Below the pieces are notes generated by a model. It saw only the letters and a program-made list of their open reading frames with translations, did not search any database and had not been told where the DNA came from. Position numbers and translations under genes: made by a program. Below are positions 21,207 through 32,813 of a stretch of DNA of 64,000 nucleotides, piece by piece. The DNA is from Chara braunii (lineage: Eukaryota > Streptophyta > Charophyceae > Charales > Characeae): positions 1,692,696 to 1,756,695 of the forward strand of contig BFEA01000030.1 of assembly GCA_003427395.1 (NCBI GenBank). The letters run 5' to 3'. Within the stretch, counting starts at the first letter, position 1, and each line of letters starts with the position of its first letter.

Positions 21207-22595
21207 CTACTGTTCCCTGGTGGAGGAGCCGAAATGGATGAGTTGCTCGATCGCCAGAAGAACACCGTGGCGACCATCTGGGCGTCTGCTTCCCGGATTG
21301 CCACGTGCTCTTCTGGTGTTACCCCATCGTTGATGTCCTGCAAACTTACTGTTTTTTCCGCAATCCCGATTCCGAGTTCGTATGGGTTGCCATGCCCGGG
21401 GGGTTCCAAAGCTTTGTCCTCGGCACCCTGTAGAGAGCAGAGAACAAGGTAGTCCTGAAATGTCACAGAAAGCTTTCTTGTCACTGTATCTCGAGAGAAG
21501 TGGGGTGGTGGCTTCGTATAGGGTCCGAGGGGGTTCCAAAGAATCAGCCATTTTGGACACTTGGACGAGCGGCTCCCTTAGGACTAAGGCTCGCATCCGT
21601 TGTAGGTTTCGTTCCGTAAGGACAAATGTTTTCGAAGTTTTCTGCCGCACGGGGTAATGAATCAGTTGGTATACCATATCCCAAATCTCGGGGTTGGTTT
21701 CATTTTCGCCTTCAGAGGAGCTACTGGGCATGTCCGTTTCCTCGAGGGGTTCCCTCCAAGTGATTACGTGGAGTGGTTCTCCATTTCCGGGGGAGTCTTC
21801 CGGGTCGTAGGGAGTGCAGTCCGGAGAGTTAGACACATTGGGACGACGTATGGCTTCTCGCCCGTATTCCTAAGAATAATCGATCGTCTCTTGAAGTCAA
21901 GATTGACTCTTAAGGCGGTAAGGGCCGATAATCCTAAAAGCACGTCGTGCAGTCCGGAGAGTTAGACACATTGGGACGACGTATGGCTTCCCGGCCGTAT
22001 TCCTAAGAATAATCGATCGTCTCTTGAAGTCAAGATTGACTCTTAAGGCGGTAAGGGCCGATAATCCTAAAAGCACGTTGTAGGTATTTATATCTAATGC
22101 CACGACATCTCCCAACGCGTGAACTTTTCCTAACCGGAACGCAACATTCGTCATTCTTCCTACCACTTTGATCTTTTCTTCGCCGGTCGAGACAAGGTGA
22201 TCTCCTTCTGCTAACGGGATCAGATCCTTTCTTCTTCTGGCCCGTTCCACGACCTTTAACGAAATGGCTAGGACCGCGGCCCCTGAATTGACGATAGCGT
22301 TGTACGGATTTCCCCAAACTTCTACGTCACATTCTGCAGATTTCCACGGAATGACCTCAATGCGAAGGAAATGATCATCTTTCTGAATGAGTCTTAACCA
22401 TATCAGGTCCGAGGTGTTGGGGACATCGGGTTTATCTTCGCAGGCGGGGGTTTTCCCCTTCATGGCTGATTGTTTAGCAAGGGCGAACCGTTTACGGTTT
22501 GCCTTGCAATGTTGTAGCATTCGTTCATTCGCCTGTTCCGATATGGACAGTAGGTGCCCGATGGACAGGGGGATCCGATGATCTAGGGCTCGCAC
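21207..22595 (-). pseudogene. gypsy aspartic protease region
   Basis: The 232-codon frame at 21897-22595 contains NAIVNSGAAVLAIS, the retropepsin signature with the catalytic Asp of D-S/T-G changed to Asn. It continues to YNVLLGLSALTALRVNLDF, the second conserved block. A 133-bp perfect-looking tandem duplication (21814-21946, 21947-22079) shifts the frame just after it. A further frame (21207-21836) continues toward RT and ends in a polar linker. The protease would be inactive. Confidence 0.8.
21814..22079. repeat. 133-bp tandem duplication inside pol
   Basis: The block starting GTGCAGTCCGGAGAGTTAG is repeated head to tail with a period of 133 bases and only one or two differences. Its length is not divisible by three, so it disrupts the frame. 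It is much less diverged than the element's LTRs. Confidence 0.92.
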
Positions 22596-24308
22596 GATGT
22601 TCAGGACATCGATTTCTCCTGTAACGAAGGTAGGGCCGCCCGATTCCGTTTCTCCAGGGGATGGTCTTCATTTCGCTATTTCTCGTTGTTCGTTCGTTGG
22701 TCGGATGGTTCCAATCATTCTCATCCCTGGGTAACCCATCGGGATATATTGATCGAGCGGGATGAGTTTTGTAGCTTCCTCGGTGGTAATTATCGTGCTT
22801 CCCCCTCCCTTCGTTTCTTCGAGCATCGTGCCTACTCTTTCTGGCCCGTTGGCTACTGGCGCTGCTGCCACAGGGGCGACCCGTACCCGTATTTGGGTTG
22901 GTCTGTTGGGGCAGTCCCTGGCTAGGTGACCGGGTTGGTGACACGTGTAGTAGATGCCTAGATTAGCCACCGCGCCGCCCACCGCCTGAGCGGGGGCTGC
23001 TGCTTGTGCCATGGGTGCGGCTCGAACAGCAATAGGGCGCATCGATCTCATCATAGACTCTATCCGGGCATTGTGCTCATGTTGTTCCTTGTTGCTCTCT
23101 TGCATCAGGCTAACTAACGTCCGGGTCAGCTCCAGTATTGAGTTTGGCTCACTTGGTTTCGTGGGAGGTTCCTGGGGAGGCGCAGGTGGGGGAGGTGTGG
23201 GGCGACCATCACGGGCAACCCCGTGGTTGTGTCAGGTATCATTCTTAGATAAGTAACAGGGCTGGAGACAAAGACCATGTTTTCAAATTTGTTTTGGAGC
23301 GCAGCTAATTTGGTCGTCGCTCAGGCTAATTCTGAAGAGTCTCCTTCCTTGGCGTGGTCCTCCCCTTCTAGGAAGCTAGCAGCGAACTTTCTCTCCATCT
23401 CTTCTGCAGCGTCCATGATTTGTTGCATAGTGTGGTTGATGGGGGAGAACTGCTTTCACAACTTGACCCTCATTGTTCGACTTCAGGGCCCATCGATAAA
23501 CAAATCCCTCCCGACATTTTCGCCTCGTAATGACTTAACAAACAACCTATAGAGCCTGTTGCGGTATTCAACGACAAATTTGGGAAAGTGGCGGTAGAGT
23601 CTTAGGTCAAAACTGAGATCTCCTGTGACAAATTTTAGAGATTGCGAAAGTTAGGTGAATAGGTGTGGATCGGGTTTTAGGCTTCTGAAGGCGGAGCTAT
23701 CGTCTCTGTTGAGTCCGTTGCCTGGGTCGGTCTCGTATTCGGTGGATCGTCGGGACGCTATGGCTATCTCATTGGTTGACCACTTGTCGACGTCTAATGT
23801 CGCAGGTCTCGGAGTCAGACGCGGCCGGTCTCAGCCGAAGGCTGTGTGCCCGTCGCTCCTCCTCCGAGCGGGTTCGCTGGATGAAGCCGGAAGCTCGGTA
23901 CTCGTGGTCCTGCAGGCACTCCGAGCACGGGGGTTGGGGCCAATAGGGGGCGATGACGAGCCAGGGCACGATGGTCAGGGAGTGATGGGGTAGGATGCGA
24001 TGAAAGGGAGGGAACCCGGTTCCTACGATAACGATCCCGGGTTTCGTGACGACGTGACACGTGTGTGCGCTAGAGTAGTGGAGGAGATAGGGAATACGTC
24101 CCAAGGCCTGATCGAGATCCCACTCGCAGATTCGTTCGTTCCCCGTTAAGTAAGGGAAGTTCGAGGGTTCCGCCCTGGGTCGTGCAGACAAGCGAGAGTG
24201 CTCCCAATATCCCCGAAATTCCCGATCCCTCAAACACTCACTGTAAGTGATGTAAGCTGGGGCGTCAAAATTCATGCTGCAAGTTGGGGTGGAACGCCGA
24301 CCATTCAA
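22596..24308 (-). pseudogene. gypsy gag with degenerate zinc knuckle
   Basis: On the minus strand the middle (about 23270-23650) reads FDLRLYRHFPKFVVEYRNRL and LFVKSLRGE, matching the retrotransposon gag capsid pattern, with internal stops. Downstream (22668-23105) lies TCHQPGHLARDCP, a CCHC knuckle whose first Cys is Tyr. Upstream (23769-24308) a 179-codon frame has GFPPFHRILPHHSL and IAPYWP. A homologous block sits at 51220-51380 on the plus strand, so this N-terminal module is a family feature. Stops and frameshifts make the gene non-functional. Confidence 0.75.
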
Positions 24309-24843
24309 GATTTAGCCGATCTCAGGGTTCGTGGAAGCGCGTGTAGGCAACGATCGTCTCCGACCGAGCTTACACGTGTATACGCGAGCCTTGTCCTTCG
24401 GTCAGAAGGGCGGAAGCCAGTGGCTCGCAATACAGATCATCCTATAGTGAGACAACCTTTCAATAGCCTATTATGCCTATCCAATTTATGCACAAGCAGG
24501 ATTACGCTTATCATCCATGCATCTAGTTTTTAATCGAGGTTCATGCAACACTTCCTTGGCCCATCAGTCCGAAATCACGCAAGGGTCAATCATCGGGGAT
24601 CAATCAATTACACCCATCAAAGGACAGAGAAGGGGAGGGGAGGAAGACAACTATTCATCGACACCCGAGGAGAGCAAATGAAAACATACACGTCAACAGA
24701 AAAGAGCAAATGACAAGTCTGAATGCCGATCCAGAGAAGGAAAAAGAGGGGCGACTCACGCCGAATACCAAAATTGCTCAAAAGGAAAGAAGAAGAATCA
24801 AAATGGCTTAGAGGGATAGAAGAAGAAGCTCATTGCACACTTC

Positions 24844-24901
<58 letters not shown>

Positions 24902-25547
24902 NNNNNNNNNNNNNNNNNNNNNNNNNNNNNNNNNNNNNNNNNNNNNNNNNNNNNNNNNNNNNNNNNNNNNNNNNNNNNNNNNNNNNNNNNNNNNNNNNNN
25001 NNNNNNNNNNNNNTCTCTCTCTCTCTCATCTCTCTCTCATCACTCTGATGCGGGCAGTCCGTCGCCTCGCACCCACACAGAGTTGTCACCCCGCTTGATC
25101 CAAGCATGCCAGCCAGGTTCGCCCGTGTGCCACAGTCCGTCGCGGCCCCACGTCAACCCCGCACGCTCAGCATCAGCTCGTCGGATAGCCCAACTCTCTA
25201 CTCACCTGCCAGCTTTCACTCGTTAGCCGATCCTCTCGACTGCACTAACTTCCAAAAATGCTTAGAGAGCGAGTTAATCACGCTTACAAAATTTATAGCA
25301 TGCATGCATGTGCGCGTGATACCCCGGATTGTGTCTGAGTACGGGGAAGAAGGAGGAACCAGGCCGCGACATGGGGAACGTGGCCTCACTCCACACATCG
25401 ATCCGGTCATGCACGCGTTCAGGCCAATAGGACAGAGGACGAAGTACACGCGCACGGGAGCGCCGCAAAAGATACCAAGACTCTTAAGAGCGAGGGAATT
25501 ACAGTTGCAATTATGCCCACCAAAACAAAATTTACAGTTACACTAGG
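24309..25547 (-). repeat. gypsy 5' LTR/leader, with TATA box and N gap
   Basis: From 25548 down to about 25030 the minus strand matches 49880-50400 on the plus strand. Shared landmarks are GTGTAACTGTAA, GATCGATG, the GCATGCATGCTATAAATTTTG TATA region, GGTGAGTAG and GTTGACGTGG, and a GA-rich tract. The N gap (24902-25013) falls in the GA/TC tract. The LTR end is not clear to me. Confidence 0.65.
24902..25013. other. assembly gap (N) within (TC)n
   Basis: A 112-base N run is flanked on both sides by TC dinucleotide repeat (about 24848-24901 and 25014-25027). Confidence 1.
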
Positions 25548-26025
25548 GATTAAGGCGCGGAGAAATCAGAGCACAGATCTTGACGCGGCATGGTGTGCGC
25601 AAGCAAGAAGCGTTGTGCCGCAGAAATGGAGGCGTGCCTAAATTCCTAATTCTAATTCCTAGTTGTAAAAAGAAATTCCGAATCGAAGCGATTTCCGAGA
25701 GCCCGGGGGGCCTCGGCATTAGATGAAAATTCAAAAACATTTTCCCGCGCGATAATCGCGCCAAAAATTCCCCATTCCCCACAGCAGAACAAGAAAGAAG
25801 CTATGGCAACAGTTATTCGTCGCGCTCGCTAAGGCGCAATCAACTACCAACCGTCACGGGACCAGGCCGCACCCCCCCCCCTTTTCCCAAAGAACGTGAA
25901 AGCACAAGGACGCGTAAGGGAAGGGCATCCACACAATTCACCAGGCCATCCCAACTCAACTCGTCACTCCCGACGTAGCCTCGCGCAAAAGATCGCGCAG
26001 TTGCAGAAAGTGGTTCGTCACAACA
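25548..26025 (-). repeat. gypsy 5' LTR, U3-side segment
   Basis: Direct-repeat partner of 17227-17690. On the minus strand it starts TGTGACGAACCACTTTCTGC, almost the same first 19 bases as the LTR-type element at 49336 on the plus strand. Immediately outside, at 26026, unrelated LINE-bearing sequence begins. Confidence 0.85.
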
Positions 26026-26037
26026 CTGCATTATTTG

Positions 26038-27120
26038 CTACTGCAGCGCTCTACAGGACGTGGGCATGATGTGCACATAGGTGCTCCATGGGATCTCTAG
26101 AAGGGCCGAGTCAGGTAGTGGGGAGTCTCTCTTCCAACGGTGTGGACTACCTGGGTGGTCGGGTGGGACTTGTGGGCGAACTTGTATCCCTCTCGCACCG
26201 TATCTTGCCATATGGGGTGGAGTTCCCTCCTCCCCATTCCCACTCTTCCGGGTCGAAGGGCAGTGCACAGATCGGGGATGAAATTTCATACACACAGTAG
26301 CCCGTGTCGTCTGTCCCCACCACTCTAATCCTGGTAAGGTGGGTCTCAAAGAGCTCGCAGTCGAGGTCTGGGTACTTCTAGCAGCTGGCGTGTCAGGTTC
26401 ATATGCTTGCAGCTTTGCCCCACCTGCAGCGATGCAGATGGTCATAGGGATGGGGTTTTGGTCAGCCTTTATGACCCCTGCTGGAGGCCCTGTTTTAAGG
26501 GCATTCACCCACTCGGGAGAGATTGACGAGTGGACGAGGTCCAACTTCTCCCTACAGTGCCTGACGTGTTTTAGGTTGGCTTGCAATTGGTGTGGAGATT
26601 TCTACTCCCCTCTGTCGCTGTGCCAAAGGTGGCCCAGTATAAACAGGCCATTCTTTACCCAGTTCAACCAGTGGGAGTTGGTGGAGAGGGGTAGTGGTCG
26701 GTCGTTGTCATCCCGGATATGGGGGTTCCCAAACAGCAGGACTTCATGCCATCTGGAGGGAGGGGTTTTCTTAGCTGGCCCCATCTCCCTCCGGAGATGA
26801 TGGCCTGGAGGCCCATAGGGGGTTGTGTTTGAGATCACATATCACCCTGTTGTGTTGGGACGCATCCCTTCTCTGCCGTGGCTGGCTCGGTACCGAGCAG
26901 GCTGTGTTTGCTAGCCAAGAGATTGGGTGCACCGGGTGGAGCAGATAGGACAGCTGGATGTATGCCAATGGCAGCCCCGGAACATCTGTCACCATCAAGA
27001 TCCGCCAATAGATGGAGCCTTCAATCCGCCAATAGATGGAGCCTTCAATGTCGGGACCCACTTAACGGGGCTGCTCTTATCACCTCGTTAAGTGGGCTTT
27101 CCTGCATATGACGTTTTCTC

Positions 27121-27151
<31 letters not shown>

Positions 27152-27700
27152 TCCGGATGATGACTTTAAACAGCAATGCTTTGATGCTTTGATCTCGTCC
27201 CCCGGATCTAAAATGGCTAGGCCTCCTATCCTCTTGGACTGGGTGATATATTTCCATGCCATCCTTTTGGTACAGTGTATCTGCTTATGGTCGTTTCTCC
27301 ACAGGTCTAGGGCCGGGTGGAGTTCAGCGAGCAGGTTTTTTGGGATTCCCAAAATGCTGTTTTGTACCATATGGTGGCGAGGACAGCATTGTTGATGGCA
27401 AGGGCCCTTCCAACCAAGGAGGTATGCAATCCATCCGAAAATGGACTCTGGATAGGAGTGGATCCAGTCTCCAGCAGGGGCTCAGCCCCAATGGCAAAGA
27501 GGACCGGATTACGTGCACGAATCTGGATGTTTTATGCAGAGATGCAGAAAAGCAGATCAATTGTGATTTCGGCACCTCTCCACCAGCAAGTACAGATTCA
27601 GCCATTAGATCCAGCCCTCTTTGCTACTGGGACTGTGACCTATGTGAAGCTCCCCACCAATGGACTGGAGCAAGTTGTTGAAAAAAGATGAACAGCTTGC
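26038..27700 (-). pseudogene. LINE ORF2 3'-part fragments
   Basis: Minus-strand frames read WKYITQSKRIGGLAILDPGD (about 27185-27260), the RT-thumb block GGL.I.DP of plant-type LINEs. A bit lower comes HEVLLFGNPHIRDDNDRPL...WLNWVKNGLFILGHLW (26620-26780), matching the plus-strand LINE at 48980-49110. An A-run (27120-27148) interrupts the coding sequence. A 25-bp tandem duplication (AATAGATGGAGCC units, about 26998-27048) lies in the same stretch. Frames at 26038-26586 and 27324-27605 may be further pieces. All are truncated or frameshifted. Confidence 0.65.
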
Positions 27701-27791
27701 CCTTGTTGCCAAACAATTTCTTTTTCCCCTCTAAACTCTTTTTGTGAAAATGGAAAAGAAAAGAAACACACATAGGTTCTCCTTTCCTTTG

Positions 27792-28181
27792 GGTCTCGCT
27801 CCACTACCCTCCACTCTCAAGATTTGTCGAGTTTTGCGTCCCTCCACTAACTCTCCAAATTGGGCCCTGAAATTATCTTGGATTGTTGTCAGAGTGCACT
27901 CTTGAAAACCACTCTCGACGGTCGGAGAGCTCGCCACCTGCAATTTGAAAGGTCGTTACTTGTAAGGTCTACGATGAGCGCCCGAATTTGGAGAGCGGGC
28001 CTGCTGCGTCTGGGCGGACAAACGGGACTTTCAGCTGTCCTTTTGCGCTCTCAACCTGTGGAGAGTCCTTCCGCGGAGAGTAAGTGTGGAGCAGTGACAG
28101 GTTTTCCGCCGTATTGGAGAGTCTGACAGCTCTCCATGAACTGTCCGGATTTTTGAAGTCGAGAGTAGTGGAGCGAGAGCC
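27792..28181. mobile_element. MITE, TIR family GGGTCTCGCTCC
   Basis: The left end GGGTCTCGCTCCACTACC is mirrored by GTAGTGGAGCGAGAGCC at the right. A possible TTT duplication flanks it (27789-27791, 28182-28184), though that is low complexity. The interior is non-coding and contains further TIR-like pieces, suggesting nesting. Confidence 0.65.
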
Positions 28182-28802
28182 TTTTTCTTCAAATTGCCGA
28201 AAAGAAGAAGAAAATTATTTGCCACATGCCTAAAAAAACTCAAAACATATTAGGAGAAAATCACTTCCAGTACAACATCCCAATCCCTTGCCAGCTAGTG
28301 CTTTTTTTTTTCTTTTTTTTTTTCCCACTAACAGTCCAACTGACATTTCAGTCATCTGCTTCTGCCACTGAAAGCGGAAGGTGGCCTGAGAGAGGGAAAA
28401 AAAAAAAAAAAAAAAGGTGGCCTGAGGAATGGCCCATAAAACCAAGCATCAGTTAGAGTGGGGACGGAACAGAAAAGGACAGATTGGCGGTGCTGACAAT
28501 CCTGGCAAAGGTTCAAAATGGCATGGATAGAAAGGGCCTCTCCACACTTATCCCGAAAACGGGGTTTTCAGGAGGGGAAGCATCACCACACCTACTCTCC
28601 AAACCCATTGTCTTGAAAAAGTTGGATAGCGGTCAGAACGCGGTTGGAGAGAGCGCTCCTGAACTTTTCGGGAGTGCCCGCCTGCAAAGAGGCCGTTTTG
28701 GAGAGCGGTCTGAGACGTACCCGATTTCGGCCCGGATTTCGAGAGGGTGCCACGACGGACAAGCGTTTTGTGATGTTTGGTTCAAGAGAACTCTCGAACC
28801 GA

Positions 28803-28923
28803 GGCCTCGGTCCACCACTCACCACATGCACAAAAGACAAAAAATATGGCGGTGTATCTTTCCATGGTCTAGCAGAAGATTCATTCTCATTTTGCACATT
28901 TGGTGAGTAGTGGAGCAAGGCCC
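28803..28923 (+). mobile_element. 121-bp MITE, conserved-core family
   Basis: Ends: GGCCTCGGTCCACCACTCAC and, inverted, GGGCCTTGCTCCACTACTCAC. The inverted repeat extends about 33 bp to GCACAAAA. The centre reads ATGGCGGTGTATCTTTCCAT, then CTAGCAGAAGATTCATTCTC, the core shared with other copies. No coding capacity. Confidence 0.85.
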
Positions 28924-28959
28924 TTGCACCGCCACACTGCACTCTCGAAAAACGCCGGT

Positions 28960-31036
28960 AAACACGCCAGACTCTCTGACTGCTTTGAAGCAATGCTTGC
29001 AGAGGTATGGTGAGCTGTCGGAGGCTGCAGTGAATTGGAATAAATCTATCTATTACTTACCGGCAGATTTTCAGCTATCTGTGAATTGGGGGATGAAGCG
29101 GGTCCCCGAAGGTGATGCTGAACGGTATCTTGGGATTCAGCTGGCACTGGGGGATTGCTCTGAGCCTCAGACAGACAATCATTCTGCAAGAGAAAGTGAA
29201 AGGACAGATTCAGAGCTGGGGCAAGGCCCCCCATCTTTCTCTGATTGGTAGAGTGCTGGCAGTTACAGTGGCAGCCTTTTCCATCTTGTGGTATGTGGCG
29301 AAGGTTAGGCGGCTGGTGAAGCCCCTGTTGAAGGAGGTGAAGTCTGCAGCCAGGAGATTTATTTGGAAGCCCAACGCAAAGGAAGATGAAGGGTATATTT
29401 CAAAAGTGGCGTGGGAGACGTTATGTGCACCTCGAGAAAAAGGAGGCCTGGGACTGCTAGACCCTGACTCCCAGAACCTGAAGCTGCTGTCTTCATGGGT
29501 AATTAAGGTGGCGGAGGCAGATCAGAAATCGGACTGGTGCTTGCTGGCGGAGGAACTCCTCTGTGAACAGTGGGCTTTATCGAGAAGCTCTGATGTCTGG
29601 GTGGCCATCATGATACAGTCCTTCCTCTCTAAACGTATTAAGTCTAAGTTTTGGCAAGATATCATCAGCGCCTGGAAGAGCTGCAGACCTGATCAGCGAA
29701 AGGATCCTGAGTCAAAGGAAGATGTTTTGGGCAGCACCTGTTCGAGAACCCGAAGCTGTGCGATGCAACCGGAACACCCTTCAGTGTGAATACGCAGCCA
29801 GGCTCGTATGGGATGAAATGGATACAGCGGGGCGTGTCCACAGTACAGGATCTTTGGGACGAGAACATGGGCCAGTGGAGAAGTACAGAGGAGATCAAGT
29901 CCAAACTGGGAAGACTCACTAATCAGGAAGAGCGCCAGTATGAAATCAAGAGTGCAATTCCGGATGATTGGGCTCACCTTTTGAGCCCTGAACAGATTCC
30001 AGCCTTGGGGACCTGGTTCAGAAGAAGGGATGAGCCACAGGAAGAATTCCTGAGACTGGATGAGTGGGATTCCACAGTCCCAGTCCACATAAGAGCGGTG
30101 CCGGGGCTTCCAGAATTGAAGGAGATAGCTACGGTTGTCAATTATGGGGTTACAAACCTCCTGGAAATTCGAGTAGCAGGAATGGATGCACATGGCTCAC
30201 AGGGACCAGCATCAGGCAAGCTGCTGGCAGGTGGAACGCCTCGTTCCGTCCAAGGACTGGATCTACAGGTTTGGGGATGGCAAGCAGCAGAAAGTGTTAC
30301 CTGGGGTCTCGATAATCAGAAAGGTGGGAGGCGGAGGAAGGAAATCAAAAGGGAAGAGGGGATTCATAAGGAGGTCTCTGATAAATGGGAAAAAAAATTC
30401 CCCCATTTAGACCCTCCCTCAGAAAGGGAGCTGAAAACACTGTGGAAACAGCTAAAGCAGCTGCCATCCCAGAAGCTTTCATCACTACTGTGGCTCCAGT
30501 CCCATCAAGCTATTCCTGTTGCTGGATGGTTAAGAAGCAGAGGCATGATAGTGAAAGAAGTGTGCAACCGGTGTTTGTGGGTGTTTGAGACACTTCACCA
30601 TCTGTGGTGGGCATGCCCAAAGTCGCGCAAGTGGTGGGATTGGTGGTTTGCACACTGGAAGTTCTGGTCTGGAAGGGATGACTTCGCAGGAGAAAGATGG
30701 GTTCTCCTAGGCAGCCTTCCGGAAGGCCTTTCTTCAGAAAGGGGTTGGGGGTATGTGGCACAAATATGCAGAGCTGTCATGTTATGGATTATTTGGACCG
30801 ATCGGAACGAATTACGGTTCAAAGGGCGCGGGCTGCAGGAAGGACATGCGGATCGTCTGTTTAAGAATCTCCTGAAGGATGAGATTCGTGCGGACTGGCA
30901 TCGAAAAGCTAAGTGCGGCAGGAGTATGGAAGGGTCGCGCTGGTTCAGGAGCACCTGGTGCCAGAAGGAGAGAGTGTTGAACGTCTCCAGAGAGGGTTTA
31001 TTGCTGTTCTCAAGTTGGTGGGATAGAGTAGGCTAG
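28960..31036 (+). pseudogene. LINE ORF2, RT thumb to zinc-finger C-terminus
   Basis: The plus strand reads AAVNWNKSIYYL and AERYLGIQLALG, then after a one-base shift SLIGRVLAVTVAAFSILWYV, SAARRFIWK and GGLGLLDPDSQNLKLLSSWV. All match the region after the RT palm of plant-type LINEs. After another shift near 29700, a 416-codon open frame (29786-31036) carries the zf-RVT module: LSSLLWLQSHQAIPVAGWL, CNRC, HHLWWACPKSRKWWDWW, then VMLWIIWTDRNELRFKG. The frame ends at 31036 with no clear poly-A tail. The 5' portion (endonuclease and most of RT) is missing, as expected for 5'-truncated LINE copies. Confidence 0.82.
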
Positions 31037-31324
31037 GAGCATATAGGGTAGGATAGTTTGGGTGATGATGGGATTTTTCTTGGTTTGTGTGGATTTTGGG
31101 GCCACGATTGGCACTTTTGTTTCAAATACCAGGGCACTCGGTTCGATCAAGGGTCGCAGTAGACCAGGAGGGGAGGAGGGCGGTAGAGTGCTATAGGGCC
31201 ATGGGAGCCGAGTGCTCCAGTCGGTCGGATTGGCCCGATTTCAGGCCGTCTTTAGGCCTGTGTCTAAATAGGAAGGGAAGGGCTGGATTTTCAAAAGGCT
31301 ACGAGGGCATCCTTCTTAAATAAG

Positions 31325-31468
31325 GGGGGCTCACTCCACTAAACACTCTAGTACATGCATTTGGACACTTCTTGACCAACTGCGGGCGGACAAGTAAAAC
31401 ATTTTTCATGTATAGGGTCCAGAAAACGTCCAAATGTATGTGGAGTGTTATGCGGTGGAGCAAGGCCC
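31325..31468. mobile_element. 144-bp MITE with AAG duplication
   Basis: Starts GGGGGCTCACTCCACTAAAC with CATGCATTTGGAC inside. The inverted end reads GGGCCTTGCTCCACCGCATA with CATACATTTGGAC inside. AAG flanks both sides (31322-31324, 31469-31471). TIR outer bases match the GGGCCT-CTCCAC family, but the core differs from the 121-bp type. Confidence 0.7.
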
Positions 31469-31542
31469 AAGCACTTTCCTTGATGTATCCCCTGTCCAGC
31501 CGTAAACAAGATCAGGAGTAAAAAAAAAACAAATCAGGTTTG

Positions 31543-31731
31543 GGGCTTCGCTCCACTACTCACCACATGCACAAAATACAAACTCTGGCAGTCTATCTTT
31601 CCATGTTCTAGCACGAGATTCATTTGCATTTTGCACATTTGGTGAGACAAACTCTGGCACCGTGTATTTCCATGTTCTAGCACAAGATTCATTACCATTT
31701 TGCACATTTGGTGAGCAGTGAAGCGAGGCCC
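31543..31731 (+). mobile_element. MITE, core family, internally duplicated
   Basis: Left TIR GGGCTTCGCTCCACTACTCACC; right end, inverted, GGGCCTCGCTTCACTGCTCACC. The core (ATCTTTCCATGTTCTAGCAC, ATTTTGCACATTTGGTGAG) occurs twice in tandem inside, giving 189 bp instead of about 121. Confidence 0.8.
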
Positions 31732-32104
31732 TTAATTGAAAACGTCGACGTCCAGGCGTGTGTATATTCTGCACGGTCAATTGGCCTCTTATGGCTCCCT
31801 CTCTACTGAAGTGCAATAGCACACCTTCCTGAAGATTCTGCCGAGCGAGCGGATGAAACCGGTAGAGGGATTTTCTCTGTCGATGGTATAGGGAGAACTG
31901 GCTATGGTGACATGCTCATGTGTTGTGTGCGAAGTGAGAACTCATAGTCCTGTATGAAGGTTGAACTCAAGAGGGCAATATTTTCTCTTCCATGCCTGCC
32001 AGACTTGTCATTTTGAGTTTGTTCTAAGAGACTGTGCTGACTTCTGAGTGTGCATGATACGAGGGCTTGTCACTGTGTCTCCTGACAGACTGTTGCCGCA
32101 GTCT

Positions 32105-32254
32105 GCCTTGCTCCCTCTCCACTACACAACACTGTACATGCATTTGGATGCTTTCTGGACTTGATGCATTCCAAATGTTGGACTCCTCCAAACTCACCTG
32201 GTCAAGAAAGCGGTCGAAATCCATGTATGAGTGTTCAGTAGTGGAGTGAGACCC
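32105..32254. mobile_element. MITE, CATGCATTTGG subtype
   Basis: Left TIR CCTTGCTCCCTCTCCACTAC, then CTGTACATGCATTTGGATG. The right end, inverted, reads GGGTCTCACTCCACTACTGA. It is of the same subtype as 31325-31468. Confidence 0.65.
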
Positions 32255-32282
32255 TATACCATGATCATCCTTCCCATAAACT

Positions 32283-32413
32283 GCCTCACTCCACTACTCG
32301 CCACAAGCACAAAAGACAAAATATATGTGACACGGATGACAGTGTATCTTTACGTGTTCTAGCAGAAGATTCTTTCTTATTTTGCACATTTGGTGAGTAG
32401 CAGAGCCAGGACC
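32283..32413 (+). mobile_element. MITE, core family
   Basis: GCCTCACTCCACTACTCGCC leads into CAAAAGACAAAATATATG, the core GTATCTTTACGTGTTCTAGC, and TTTTGCACATTTGGTGAGTA. An insertion of about 13 bp lies before the core. No clear target duplication. Confidence 0.75.
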
Positions 32414-32493
32414 CAAAGTTGTATGCTTCCGAATTTCAGACCAAACTGCACATTGATTACACTTGGGTACCAGTTACGGAAATGTATGATGAA

Positions 32494-32676
32494 GGGCCTT
32501 GCTTCACCAGACAGCATACTAAATGTATTCGGACCTGCTAGAGATCCGATACATTCAACATGTACGCTCAGTCGAAATGTATCTGGACAGGTTACCAGTG
32601 GATATGGGCCTGGCCGCCTGCAATCTGTCCTGATACATTCGAAAGCTTGGTGTTTGGCGAGTGGTACGGCGAGCCT
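32494..32676. mobile_element. MITE-like element, AAATGTATTCGG subtype
   Basis: GGGCCTTGCTTCACCAGACA with AAATGTATTCGGAC inside. The right end inverted begins AGGCTCGCCGTACCACTCGC with GAATGTATCAGGAC inside. The imperfect TIR of about 45 bp places it in the same superfamily by its outer end. Confidence 0.55.
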
Positions 32677-32813
32677 CTATGTCTCATGGCTTTCACAAAA
32701 AAGAGGGACAACATTAGGTTGCGTCGACCCTGCCAGGTCTGGACACCGCCATCCCAACTTGAACCCATGAGAAACTGAGGCATGGAATTGAAAGAATGCC
32801 ATTAATTTTCATG

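Larger units (their letters stand above)
17227..26025 (-). mobile_element. decayed Ty3/gypsy LTR retrotransposon
   Basis: Two direct repeats (17227-17690 and 25548-26025) flank gag, protease, RT, RNase H and integrase in Ty3/gypsy order on the minus strand. The LTR copies begin TGTGACGAACCAC on the minus strand. The upstream LTR continues past 25548 through a TATAAAT box (25291-25297) into an N gap; the downstream copy is cut at 17227. All enzymatic domains carry stops, frameshifts or lost catalytic residues, and the integrase core is missing. It is an old, non-autonomous element. Confidence 0.85.
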
